Source: Xylocopa sonorina
Lineage: Eukaryota > Arthropoda > Insecta > Hymenoptera > Apidae
NCBI RefSeq assembly: GCF_050948175.1
Contig: NW_027490113.1
Span: 992,001 to 1,056,000, forward strand
DNA length: 64,000 bases
Direction of reading: 5' to 3'
The notes beneath the pieces were generated by a model, which was given only the letters and a program-made list of their open reading frames with translations, was not told where the DNA came from and did no database searches. Shown piece by piece: positions 50,401 through 63,400 of this stretch (positions are counted from its first letter, which is position 1; every line of letters starts with the position of its first letter). Made by a program: the position numbers and the translations under genes.

Positions 50401-52179
50401 ATATTGCATTTCATATCTATGTTTCATGATAAGATATAATATTCATTGTGAAAAGTTATGCATTCCTCGTCTACACTTCAAATGAATGTAAATGCGACAC
50501 TTCCTTGCAAGGAAATAGCGTTTGCAGATGCCTACGTATCGTAGCAATAGAGTTCTTATGATTCTTAAAACGCGATATCGCATCTCATTTCTATGTTTCA
50601 TGGTAAGATATAATATGATTTGCGAAGTGTTATGTATTCCTCGTCTACACATGAACTGAATGTAAATGCGACACTTCCTTGCAAGGAAATAGCGTTTGCA
50701 AATGTCTACCTATCGTAGCAATAGTGTTCTAATGCTTCTTAAAACGCGATATCGCATCTCATTTCTATGTTTCATGATAAGATATAATATGATTTGCGAA
50801 GTGTCATGTATTCCTCGTCTACACTTCAAATGAATGTAAATGCGACACTTCCTTGCAAGGAAATAGCGTTTGCAGATATCTACGTATCGTAGCAATAGAG
50901 TTCTAATGCTTCTTAAAACGCGATATCGCATCTCATTTCTATGTTTCATGGTAAGATATAATATGATTTGCGGAGTGTTATGTATTCCTCGCCTACACAT
51001 CAAATGAATGTGAATGCGACACTTTCTCGCTAGGAAATAGCGTTTGCAGATGCCTACGTATCGTAGCAATAGATTTCTAATGCTTCTTAAAACGCGAGAT
51101 CGCATCCCATTTCTATGTTTCATGGTAAGGTATAAAATGATTTGCGAAGTGTTATGTATTCCTCGTCTACACTTCAAATGAATGTAAATGCGACACTTCC
51201 TTGCTAGGAAATAGCGTCTGCAGATGTCTAGGTATCGTAGCAATAGAGTTCTAATGCTTCTTAAAACGCGATATCGCATCTCATTTCTATGTTTCATGGT
51301 AAGATATAATATGATTTGCGAAGTGTTATGTTTTCCTCGTCTACACTTCAAATGAACGTGAATGCGACACTTTCTCGCTAGGAAATAGCGTTTGCAGATG
51401 CCTACGTAGCGTAGCAATAGATTTCTAATGCTTCTGAAAACGCGAGATCGCATCCCATTTCTATGTTTCATGGTAAGATATAAAATGATTTGCGAAGTGT
51501 TATGTATTCCTCGTCTACAGTTCAAATGAATGTAAATGCGACACTTCCTTGCTAGGAAATAGCGTCTGCAGATGTCTAGGTATCGTAGCAATAGAGTTCT
51601 AATGCTTCTTAAAACGAGATATTGCATTTCATATCTATGTTTCATGGTAAGATATAATATGATTTGCGAAGTGTTATGTTTTCCTCTTCTACACTTCAAA
51701 TGAATGTGAATGCGACACTTTCTCGCTAGGAAATAGCGTTTGCAGATGCCTACGTATCGTAGCAATAGATTTCTAATGCTTCTTAAAACGCGAGATCGCA
51801 TCCCATTTCTATGTTTCATGGTAAGGTATAAAATGATTTGCGAAGTGTTATGTATTCCTCGTCTACACTTCAAATGAATGTAAATGCAACACTTCCTTGC
51901 TAGGAAATAGCGTCTGCAGATGTCTAGGTATCGTAGCAATAGAGTTCTAATGCTTCTTAAAACGCGATATCGCATCTCATTTCTATGTTTCATGGTAAGA
52001 TATAATATGATTTGCGAAGTGTTATGTATTCCTCGTCTACACTTCAAATGAATGTAAATGCGACACTTCCTTGCAAGGAAATAGCGTTTGCAAATGTCTA
52101 CGTATCGTAGCAATAGATTTCTAATGCTTCTTAAAACGCGAGATCGCATCCCATTTCTATGTTTCATGGTAAGGTATAA
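44418..52179 (-). repeat. 174-bp satellite array, block S3 (minus orientation)
   Basis: About 45 monomers in the same minus orientation as block S2, running from the 5' LTR of copy B to the 5' LTR of copy C. Anchor monomers (TATAATATTCATTGTGAA) occur near 45223, 46615, 47485, 48877, 49399 and 50443, that is 8, 5, 8, 3 and 6 monomers apart. At its right end the reverse complement reproduces the variant sequence seen in block S1 at about 19291-19800, including the rare GTTGCA monomer. This indicates that S3 is an inverted piece of the same array. Confidence 0.97.
45010..48100 (-). repeat. Higher-order repeat with 5- and 8-monomer units (870 and 1392 bp)
   Basis: The segment around 46400-47230 recurs at 47270-48100 (870-bp offset), and the segment starting near 45223 recurs at 46615 (1392-bp offset). 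Shared rare states include CTAGGAATTAGCG (45815, 47207, 48077), TGCGGAGTG and CTCGCCTACAC. The 8-mer looks like the 5-mer with three extra monomers. Confidence 0.8.
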
Positions 52180-53713
52180 TGTAACGTCCGGCGTGCCGCC
52201 TTCCACCCCCCAGCGCCACCCACAGCATCCGGCAGCGACGCATCTACCGCCAGCCGCATCCAAGTGCGTGGAAAGAGCGCCTTCACACACGGGAAAGCAG
52301 ACCGAACGCCGAGCTAAGGCAGCCAGATATCCACGAGCACGCAGGAGATCGACCGTACGACCGCGCGACGATGCGCGCTATCGCCAGAGTTGGGAGACAT
52401 GCAGCCTCCAGCCGCACGAACAGATCACCGAGCATCTCGCCGATTCGCCTACGCCATCCTCCCATTATTCTTATTTTGATAATGTATATTCATAAGAACG
52501 TCCTAGAATTAAGTACACGACACAACTAATGTACATACGCAAACAACACACATATAGTTCTTAATATATCTGCGAATTCTCATAGCCATAAGTTTCGATA
52601 CGCCCAAGCAACCGTTCGACGCGCGCGGCTCACGCTTAACGCGAGCCGCGCCCCACTCCGACCGGCCGCCCCACTTCGCGGGCCGAGCGGCCACCCCACT
52701 CCGGGGTCCAGCGACTCGCACGCCACGCGACTCGAGGAGGTCGCGGACACGCGAGCTGAAGATCAGTTCCGATCAGTCCTTCGAACCGAGGAGTTCCAAT
52801 CTCGCTCTCAATGCCTCAATCGGAGGTGTTTCTAATTCTACTTCAATTCTAGTTCAAGTCAATTCATTCCAATTCTAAACGTTAAGTCTATCTTTAACTT
52901 AGCCTTAGGGAAGTCAGTGTAAGCTTAGGTTTATATTAGAATATATTTTATTTTACCTTACATGTACAAGTTTAAATTTGATTATTATCCTCTAATTTCA
53001 TTATTATCTACGAATTCTTCCACGAGCTATCGCGTGGATATCCATCATTCGAATCCAATCGCTAGTTGACCTTGGTAACCGGCTGGTTAGAGCGGACCGC
53101 CGCTTAACTTCGCCGATTCACAGCGGAAACTACGTGCGGATATAGTCGACGTTTCACCCTTCTGGACCGATAGGTTAGAGCGGACCGCCGCTTATCCGAT
53201 TCGTATCCGGATTGCTGGAACTAGACGCGAATGTGTCTCAATCCGAAACGTAAAGCTCGACGTGCGGGACGGAAGAATTACCTACGTCGACTTATGCGCG
53301 ATTACTTGGGCATCGAAGCCCTTTCGTCTCTTCGTTCGAACACCACCGTTCCAGTGGCTCTTCAACAACCAGCTCCGTCGCCTTCTTCCGGCCAAGGCAA
53401 GCCGATCAGCACAGGAAACCCGCTACGTTGGAGACTCATCCCTCTTACGATCCAGCCTCGCAGCCCTTACGCAGGGACGATTCCGGAAAGCGATCCTCGA
53501 CAGCAACAGTATCTCAGGAAGGGATACTAAATTAACAACGATTCAAGACAGCAAGGGTAGGATCTTTCCTATTTACCGCGATCGCGTTTTGAAAGTGTTC
53601 GTTGTCCCACGAAAGGAACCCGGAACCCGTCGCAATTAAGCGTGCCGAGTCCGTTTTCTGGCTGCGTGTCATCCGCGAATAAAACGGAAATTTTCCACCC
53701 TCGCGACGTGACA
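52180..53713 (+). mobile_element. 5' LTR of copy C
   Basis: A 1534-bp LTR starting TGTAACGTC and ending GACGTGACA. The GC-rich block is at about 52617-52708 and the AT-rich stretch at about 52850-53010. AATAAA is at 53678-53683. The base before it completes a TATAA satellite context (GGTATAA), which matches the 3' flank of solo LTR A as a 4-bp target-site duplication. Confidence 0.94.
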
Positions 53714-53720
53714 CGAAATT

Positions 53721-53738
53721 TGGTGACAGCGGTGGGAT
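53721..53738 (+). other. Primer binding site, tRNA-Leu type (copy C)
   Basis: TGGTGACAGCGGTGGGAT, 7 nt after the 5' LTR and identical to that of copy B. It would anneal the 3' end of a tRNA-Leu to prime reverse transcription. Confidence 0.75.
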
Positions 53739-53787
53739 AGATTCGCGTTAATTCTAGAAATTCGGCTACGAAGAAACGCGACCAGCC

Positions 53788-54389
53788 ATGGCGACACGAA
53801 CGCCTACCAAAACGCGTCATCAACCGATCCGAGCCGCCGCCGCAGGTACCGACGCGGACCGCGATAAGAGAGCCGTTAGGAATATCGATTACCAGGACGC
53901 TCTTGCCGATCCAGTTCCGCGAACCGCTGAAACCGTAGATATTAGTAGACCGGCCGACAATACCGTTCAATTAATGCAGCAGATAGAGGAAATGCGCCGC
54001 GAATTAGAATCACTTCGACGATCACAAGACGCTACTAGATCCGATACCGTTCCTTTAGATTTCGCACAACGAAACGTATCGCCGCTACAAAGTTCGAACA
54101 CGGAAATCGCAAACTCGCAGCATGACGAGTTATCATTGAAACAAGCATTGGAGGCAGTACCGCATTACGATGGGCAGAACATGCCCGTATTGCAATTCAC
54201 TCGTGCATGTAAGCGTGCCTACGAATTGATCCCAAACGGTTGTGAACGCACTTTCACGCGATTAATCAAGAGCAAATTGAAGGGCCGCGCGTACTTAGCC
54301 TTAGAAGACGAACCGTGTCAATCTATATTAGAATTGACGGATATATTACGAAGCTATTTCGGTGCAATTAGATCCGCGGACCATTATCG
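53788..54389 (+). CDS. gag: Gag, N-terminal part only (copy C)
   Basis: The first 200 codons match gag of copy B, with the same start and the same coiled-coil-like segment at about residues 58-82, and one substitution (Tyr for Ser at 190). The frame is open up to the N run at 54390. The capsid core's second half and both zinc knuckles would be in the gap. The ATG lies 74 nt after the LTR. It is incomplete because of the assembly gap, and nothing visible shows that it is a broken gene. The open frame that appears to continue after the Ns is satellite and does not belong to gag. Confidence 0.9.
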
Positions 54390-54489
54390 NNNNNNNNNNN
54401 NNNNNNNNNNNNNNNNNNNNNNNNNNNNNNNNNNNNNNNNNNNNNNNNNNNNNNNNNNNNNNNNNNNNNNNNNNNNNNNNNNNNNNNNN
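54390..54489. other. Assembly gap (100 N)
   Basis: Exactly 100 N, the conventional placeholder for a scaffold gap of unknown length. It joins the middle of copy C gag to satellite in plus orientation. The order and orientation of block S4 relative to the rest depend on scaffolding evidence not visible here. Confidence 0.98.
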
Positions 54490-57400
54490 AAACGCTATTT
54501 CCTAGCGAGGAAGTGTCGCATTCACATTCATTTGAAGTATAGACGAGGAATACGTGACACTTCGCAAATCATATTATATCTTACCCTGAAACATAGGAAT
54601 GAGATGCGATATCGCGTTTTAAGAATCATAAGAACTCTATTGCTACGATACGTAGACATCTGCAATCGCTACTTCCTTGCAAGGAAGTGTCGCATTTACA
54701 TTCATTTGAAGTGTAGACGAGGAATACATAACACTTCGCAAATCATATTACATCTTACCATGAAACATAGAAATGAGATGCGATATCGCGTTTTAAGAAT
54801 CATCTGAACTCTATTGCTACGATCCGTATACACCTGCAAACGCTATTTCCTAGCGAGGAAGTGTCGCATTCACATTCATTTGAAGTGTAGACGAGGAATA
54901 CATGACACTTCGCAAATCATATTATATCTTACCATGAAACATAGAAATGAGATGCAATATCGCGTTTTAAGAATCATAAGAACTCTATTGCTACGATACG
55001 TAGACATCTGCAGACGCTATTTCCTTGCAAGGAAGTGTCAATTTCAATTCATTTGAAGTGTAGACGAGGAATACATGACACTTCGCAAATCATATTATAT
55101 CTTACCATGAAACATATAAATGAGATGCGATATCGCGTTTTAAGAAGCACTAGAAATCAATTGCTACGATACGTAGACATCTGCAAACGCTATTTCTTTG
55201 CAAGGAAGTGTCGCATTTACATTCATTTGAAGTGTAGACGAGGAATACATAACACTTCGCAAATCATATTATATCTTACCATGAAACACAGAGATGAGAT
55301 GCGATATCGCGTTTTAAGAAGCATTAGAACTTTATTGCTACGATAGGTAGACACCTGCAAACGCTATTTGCTTGCAAGGAAGTGTCGCATTTACATTCAT
55401 TTGAAGTGTAGACGAGGAATACATAACACTTCGCAAATGATATTATATCTTACCATGAAACATAGAAATGAGATGCGATATCGCGTTTTAAGAATCATAT
55501 GAACTCTATTGCTACGATACGTAGACATCTGCAAACGCTATTTCCTTGCAAGGAAGTGTCGCATTTACATTCATTTGAATCGTAGACGCGGAATGCATAA
55601 CACTTCGCAAATCATATTATATCTTACCATGAAACATAGAAATGAGATGCAATATCGCGTTTTAAGAATCATAAGAACTCTATTGCTACGATACCTAGAC
55701 ATCTGCAGACGCTACTTCCTTGCAAGGAAGTGTCGCATTTCAATTCATTTGAAGTGTAGACGAGGAATACATGACACTTCGCAAATCATATTATATCTTA
55801 CCATGAAACATAGAAATGAGATGCGATATCGCGTTTTAAGAAGCATTAGAAAGCTATTGCTACGATACGTAGACATCTGCAAACGCTATTTCCTAGCGAG
55901 GAAGTATCGCATTCACATTCATTTGAAGTGTAGACGAGGAATACATAACACTTCGCAAATCATGTTATATCTTACCATGAAACATAGAAATGAGTTGCGA
56001 TATCGCGTTTTGAGAATCATAAGAACACTATTGCTACGATACGTAGACATCTGCAAACGCTATTTCCTTGCAAGGAAGTATCGCATTTACTTTCATTTGA
56101 TTCGTGGACGAGGAATGCATAACACTTCACAATGAATATTATATCTTATCATGAAACATAGATATGAGATGCAATATCTCGTTTCAAGAAGCATTTGAAC
56201 TCTATTGCTTCGATACGTAGACACCTGCATACGCTATTTCCTTGCAAGGAAGTCTCGCATTTACATTCATTTGAAGTGTAGACGAGGAATTCATGACACT
56301 TCGCAAATCATATTATATCTTACCATGAAACATAGAAATGAGATGCGATATCGCGTTTTAAGAAGCATTTGAACTCTATTGCTTGGATACGTAGATATCA
56401 GCAAACGCTATTTCCTTGCAAGGAAGTGTCGCATTTACATTCATTTGAAGTGTAGACGAGGAATACATAACACTTCGCAAATCATATTATATCTTACCAT
56501 GAAACATAGAAATGAGATGCGATATCGCGTTTTAGGAAGCATTAGAAAGCTATTTCTACGATACGTAGACATCTGCAAACGCTATTTCCTAGCGAGGAAA
56601 TATCGCAGTCACATTCACTTAAAGTGTAGACGAGGAATACATGACACTTCGCAAATCATATTATATCTTACCATGAAACATAGAAATGAGATGCGATATC
56701 GCGTTTTAAGAAGCATTAGAAATCTATTGCTACGATACGTAGACATCTGCAAACGCTATTTCCTCGCAAGAAAGTGTCGCATTTACATTCATTTGAATCG
56801 TAGACGAGGAATGCATAACACTTCGCAATGAATATTATATCTTATCATGAAACATAGATATGAGATGCAATATCTCGTTTAGGAAGCATTTGAACTCTAT
56901 TGCTTGGATACGTAGATATCAGCAAACGCTATTTCCTTGCAAGGAAGTGTCGCATTTACATTCATTTGAAGTGTAGACGAGGAATACATAACACTTCGCA
57001 AATCATATTATATCTTACCATGAAACATAGAAATGAGATGCGATATCGCGTTTTAAGAAGCATTAGAACCCTATTGTTACGATAGGTAGACATTTGCAAA
57101 CACTATTTCCTTGCAAGGAAGTGTCTCACTTACATTCATTTGAAGTGTAGACGAGGAATACATAACACTTCGCAAATCATGTTATATCTTACCATGAAAC
57201 ATAGAAATGAGTTGCGATATCGCGTTTTGAGAATCATATGAACACTATTGCTACGATACGTAGACATCTGCAAACGCTATTTCCTTGCAAGGAAGTGTCG
57301 AATTTACTTTCATTTGATTCGTAGACGAGGAATGCATAACACTTCGCAATGAATATTATATCTTATCATGAAACATAGATATGAGATGCAATATCTCGTT

Positions 57401-60400
57401 TCAAGAAGCATTTGAACTCTATTGCTTCGATACGTAGACACCTGCATACGCTATTTCCTTGCAAGGAAGTGTCGCATTTACATTCATTTGAAGTGTAGAC
57501 GAGGAATTCATGACACTTCGCAAATCATATTATATCTTACCATGAAACATAGAAATGAGATGCGATATCGCGTTTTAAGAAGCATTAGAAATCTATTGCT
57601 ACGATACGTAGACATCTGCAAACGCTATTTCCTTGCAAGGAAGTGTCGCATTTACATTCATTTGAATCGTAGACGAGGAATGCATAACACTTCGCAATGA
57701 ATATTATATCTTATCATGAAACATAGATATGAGATGCAATATCTCGTTTTAAGAAGCATTTGAACTCTATTGCTTGGATACGTAGATATCAGCAAACGCT
57801 ATTTCCTTGCAAGGAAGTGTCGCATTTACATTCATTTGAAGTGTAGACGAGGAATACATAACACTTCGCAAATCATATTATATCTTACCATGAAACATAG
57901 AAATGAGATGCGATATCGCGTTTTAAGAAGCATTAGAACCCTATTGTTACGATAGGTAGACATTTGCAAACACTATTTCCTTGCAAGGAAGTGTCTCACT
58001 TACATTCATTTGAAGTGTAGACGAGGAATACATAACACTTCCCAAATCATGTTATATCTTACCATGAAACATAGAAATGAGTTGCGATATCGCGTTTTGA
58101 GAATCATATGAACACTATTGCTACGATACGTAGACATCTGCAAACGCTATTTCCTTGCAAGGAAGTGTCGCATTTACTTTCATTTGATTCGTAGACGAGG
58201 AATGCATAACACTTCGCAATGAATATTATATCTTATCATGAAACATAGATATGAGATGCAATATCTCGTTTCAAGAAGCATTTGAACTCTATTGCTTCGA
58301 TACGTAGACACCTGCATACGCTATTTCCTTGCAAGGAAGTGTCGCATTTACATTCATTTGAAGTGTAGACGAGGAATTCATGACACTTCGCAAATCATAT
58401 TATATCTTACCATGAAACATAGAAATGAGATGCGATATCGCGTTTTAAGAAGCATTAGAAATCTATTGCTACGATACGTAGACATCTGCAAACGCTATTT
58501 CCTCGCAAGGAAGTGTCGCATTTACATTCATTTGAATCGTAGACGAGGAATGCATAACACTTCGCAATGAATATTATATCTTATCATGAAACATAGATAT
58601 GAGATGCAATATCTCGTTTTAAGAAGCATTTGAACTCTATTGCTTGGATACGTAGATATCAGCAAACGCTATTTCCTTGCAAGGAAGTGTCGCATTTACA
58701 TTCATTTGAAGTGTAGACGAGGAATACATAACACTTCGCAAATCATATTATATCTTACCATGAAACATAGAAATGAGATGCGATATCGCGTTTTAAGAAG
58801 CATTAGAACCCTATTGTTACGATAGGTAGACATTTGCAAACGCTATTTCCTTGCAAGGAAGCGTCGCACTTACATTCATTTGAAGTGTAGAGGATGAATA
58901 CATAACACTTCGCAAATCATATTACATCTTACCATGAAACATAGAAATGAGATGCGATATCGCGTTTTAGGAAGCATTAGAAAGCTATTTCTACGATACG
59001 TAGATATCTGCAAACGCTATTTCCTAGCGAGGAAATATCGCAGTCACATTCACTTAAAGTGTAGACGAGGAATACATGACACTTCGCAAATCATATTATA
59101 TCTTACCATGAAACATAGAAATGAGATGCGATATCGCGTTTTAAGAAGCATTAGAAAGCTATTGATACGATACGTAGACATCTGCAAACGCTATTTCCTA
59201 GCGAGGAAGTATCGCATTTACATTCATTTGAAGTGTAGACGAGGAATACATGACACTTTGCAAATCATATTATATCTTACAGTGAAGCATAGAAATGAGA
59301 TGCGATATCGCGTTTTAGGAAGCATTAGAAATCTATTGCTACGATACGTAGACATCTGCAAACGCTATTTCCTAGCGAGGAAGTATCGCATTCACATTCA
59401 TTTGAAGTGTAGACGAGGAATACATAACACTTCCCAAATCATGTTATATCTTACCATGAAACATAGAAATGAGTTGCGATATCGCGTTTTAAGAATCATA
59501 TGAACACTATTGCTACGATACGTAGACATCTGCAAACGCTATTTCCTTGCAAGGAAGTGTCGCATTTACTTTCACTTGAATCGTAGACGAGGAATGCATA
59601 ACACTTTGCAATGAATATTATATCTTGTCATGAAACATAGATATGAGATGCAATATCTCGTTTTAAGAAGCATTAGAACTCTGTTGCTACGATACCTAGG
59701 CATCTGCAGACGCTATTTCCTAGCAAGGAAGTGTCGCATTTACATTAGTTTGAATCGTAGACGAGGAATGCATAACACTTCGCAATGAATATTATATCTT
59801 ATCATGAAACATAGATATGAGATGCAATATCTCGTTTTAAGAAGCATTTGAACTCTATTGCTTCGATACGTAGACACCTGCAAACGCTATTTCCTTGCAA
59901 GGAAGTGTCGCATTTACATTCGTTTGAAGTGTGGACGAGGAATACATGACACTTCGCAAATCATATTATATCTTACCATGAAACATAGAAATGAGATGCG
60001 ATATCGCGTTTTAGGTATCATAAGAAGTCTATTGCTACGATACGAAGACATCTGCAAACGCTATTTCCTAGCGAGGAAGTTTCGCATTCACATTCATTTG
60101 AAGTGTAGACGAGGAATACATAACACTTCGCAAATCATGTTACATCTTACCATGAAACATAGAAATGAGATGCGATATCGCATTTTAAGAACCACATGAA
60201 CTCTATTGCTACAATACGTAGTCATCTGCAAACGCTATTTCCTAGCGAGGAAGTGTCGCATTCACATTCATTTGAAGTGTAGACGAGGAATACGTGACAC
60301 TTCGCAAATCATATTATATCTTACCCTGAAACATAGGAATGAGATGCGATATCGCGTTTTAAGAATCATAAGAACTCTATTGCTACGATACGTAGACATC

Positions 60401-63400
60401 TGCAATCGCTACTTCCTTGCAAGGAAGTGTCGCATTTACATTCATTTGAAGTGTAGACGAGGAATACATAACACTTCGCAAATCATGTTACATCTTACCA
60501 TGAAACATAGAAATGAGATGCGATATCGCGTTTTAAGAATCATCTGAACTCTATTGCTACGATCCGTATACACCTGCAAACGCTATTTCCTAGCGAGGAA
60601 GTGTCGCATTCACATTCATTTGAAGTGTAGACGAGGAATACATGACACTTCGCAAATCATATTATATCTTACCATGAAACATAGAAATGAGATGCAATAT
60701 CGCGTTTTAAGAATCATAAGAACTCTATTGCTACGATACGTAGACATCTGCAGACGCTATTTCCTTGCAAGGAAGTGTCAATTTCAATTCATTTGAAGTG
60801 TAGACGAGGAATACATGACACTTCGCAAATCATATTATATCTTACCATGAAACATATAAATGAGATGCGATATCGCGTTTTAAGAAGCACTAGAAATCTA
60901 TTGCTACGATACGTAGACATCTGCAAACGCTATTTCTTTGCAAGGAAGTGTCGCATTTACATTCATTTGAAGTGTAGACGAGGAATACATAACACTTCGC
61001 AAATCATATTATATCTTACCATGAAACACAGAGATGAGATGCGATATCGCGTTTTAAGAAGCATTAGAACTTTATTGCTACGATAGGTAGACATCTGCAA
61101 ACGCTATTTGCTTGCAAGGAAGTGTCGCATTTACATTCATTTGAAGTGTAGACGAGGAATACATAACACTTCGCAAATGATATTATATCTTACCATGAAA
61201 CATAGAAATGAGATGCGATATCGCGTTTTAAGAATCATATGAACTCTATTGCTACGATACGTAGACATCTGCAAACGCTATTTCCTTGCAAGGATGTGTC
61301 GCATTTACATTCATTTGAATCGTAGACGCGGAATGCATAACACTTCGCAAATCATATTATATCTTACCATGAAACATAGAAATGAGATGCAATATCGCGT
61401 TTTAAGAATCATAAGAACTCTATTGCTACGATACCTAGACATCTGCAGACGCTACTTCCTTGCAAGGAAGTGTCGCATTTCAATTCATTTGAAGTGTAGA
61501 CGAGGAATACATGACACTTCGCAAATCATATTATATCTTACCATGAAACATAGAAATGAGATGCGATATCGCGTTTTAAGAAGCATTAGAAAGCTATTGC
61601 TACGATACGTAGACATCTGCAAACGCTATTTCCTAGCGAGGAAGTATCGCATTCACATTCATTTGAAGTGTAGACGAGGAATACATAACACTTCGCAAAT
61701 CATGTTATATCTTACCATGAATCATAGAAATGAGTTGCGATATCGCGTTTTGAGAATCATATGAACACTATTGCTACGATACGTAGACATCTGCAAACGC
61801 TATTTCCTTGCAAGGAAGTATCGCATTTACTTTCATTTGATTCGTAGACGAGGAATGCATAACACTTCACAATGAATATTATATCTTATCATGAAACATA
61901 GATATGAGATGCAATATCTCGTTTCAAGAAGCATTTGAACTCTATTGCTTCGATACGTAGACACCTGCATACGCTATTTCCTTGCAAGGAAGTCTCGCAT
62001 TTACATTCATTTGAAGTGTAGACGAGGAATTCATGACACTTCGCAAATCATATTATATCTTACCATGAAACATAGAAATGAGATGCGATATCGCGTTTTA
62101 AGAAGCATTTGAACTCTATTGCTTGGATACGTAGATATCAGCAAACGCTATTTCCTTGCAAGGAAGTGTCGCATTTACATTCATTTGAAGTGTAGACGAG
62201 GAATACATAACACTTCGCAAATCATATTATATCGTACCATGAAACATAGAAATGAGATGCGATATCGCGTTTTAGGAAGCATTAGAAAGCTACTTCTACG
62301 ATACGTAGACATCTGCAAACGCTATTTCCTAGCGAGGAAATATCGCAGTCACATTCACTTAAAGTGTAGACGAGGAATACATGACACTTCGCAAATCATA
62401 TTATATCTTACCATGAAACATAGAAATGAGATGCGATATCGCGTTTTAAGAAGCATTAGAAATCTATTGCTACGATACGTAGACATCTGCAAACGCTATT
62501 TCCTCGCAAGAAAGTGTCGCATTTACATTCATTTGAATCGTAGACGAGGAATGCATAACACTTCGCAATGAATATTATATCTTATCATGAAACATAGATA
62601 TGAGATGCAATATCTCGTTTAGGAAGCATTTGAACTCTATTGCTTGGATACGTAGATATCAGCAAACGCTATTTCCTTGCAAGGAAGTGTCGCATTTACA
62701 TTCATTTGAAGTGTAGACGAGGAATACATAACACTTCGCAAATCATATTATATCTTACCATGAAACATAGAAATGAGATGCGATATCGCGTTTTAAGAAG
62801 CATTAGAACCCTATTGTTACGATAGGTAGACATTTGCAAACACTATTTCCTTGCAAGGAAGTGTCTCACTTACATTCATTTGAAGTGTAGACGAGGAATA
62901 CATAACACTTCCCAAATCATGTTATATCTTACCATGAAACATAGAAATGAGTTGCGATATCGCGTTTTGAGAATCATATGAACACTATTGCTACGATACG
63001 TAGACATCTGCAAACGCTATTTCCTTGCAAGGAAGTGTCGCATTTACTTTCATTTGATTCGTAGACGAGGAATGCATAACACTTCGCAATGAATATTATA
63101 TCTTATCATGAAACATAGATATGAGATGCAATATCTCGTTTCAAGAAGCATTTGAACTCTATTGCTTCGATACGTAGACACCTGCATACGCTATTTCCTT
63201 GCAAGGAAGTGTCGCATTTACATTCATTTGAAGTGTAGACGAGGAATTCATGACACTTCGCAAATCATATTATATCTTACCATGAAACATAGAAATGAGA
63301 TGCGATATCGCGTTTTAAGAAGCATTAGAAATCTATTGCTACGATACGTAGACATCTGCAAACGCTATTTCCTCGCAAGGAAGTGTCGCATTTACATTCA

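Larger units (their letters stand above)
52180..54389 (+). mobile_element. Ty3/gypsy element, 5' part only, cut by assembly gap (copy C)
   Basis: This plus-strand copy has a complete 1534-bp 5' LTR (52180-53713), primer binding site, leader and the first 200 gag codons, then the sequence stops at a run of N. It is inverted relative to copies A and B. The satellite is in minus orientation before it and plus orientation after the gap. Differences noticed from copy B are one in the LTR (CGATTCACAG against CGATCCACAG, near 53117) and one in gag (Ser to Tyr at residue 190). Whether the rest of the element exists cannot be seen. Confidence 0.93.

Noticed and set aside
50710..52290. A 526-codon minus-strand frame joining LTR antisense to satellite
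   Set aside because: A chimera created where the satellite frame happens to continue into the LTR of copy C; not a gene.
53231..53639. Overlapping 99- and 125-codon open frames in LTR sense (also in A and B, for example 21811-22188)
   Set aside because: No recognisable domain. All LTR copies are almost identical, so presence in each is not evidence of conservation. They could be leader ORFs of the transcript but nothing supports it.
53788..54807. A gag frame apparently continuing through the N run into a basic repeat protein
   Set aside because: The right part is satellite beyond an unknown-length gap. Only the part up to 54389 is gag.
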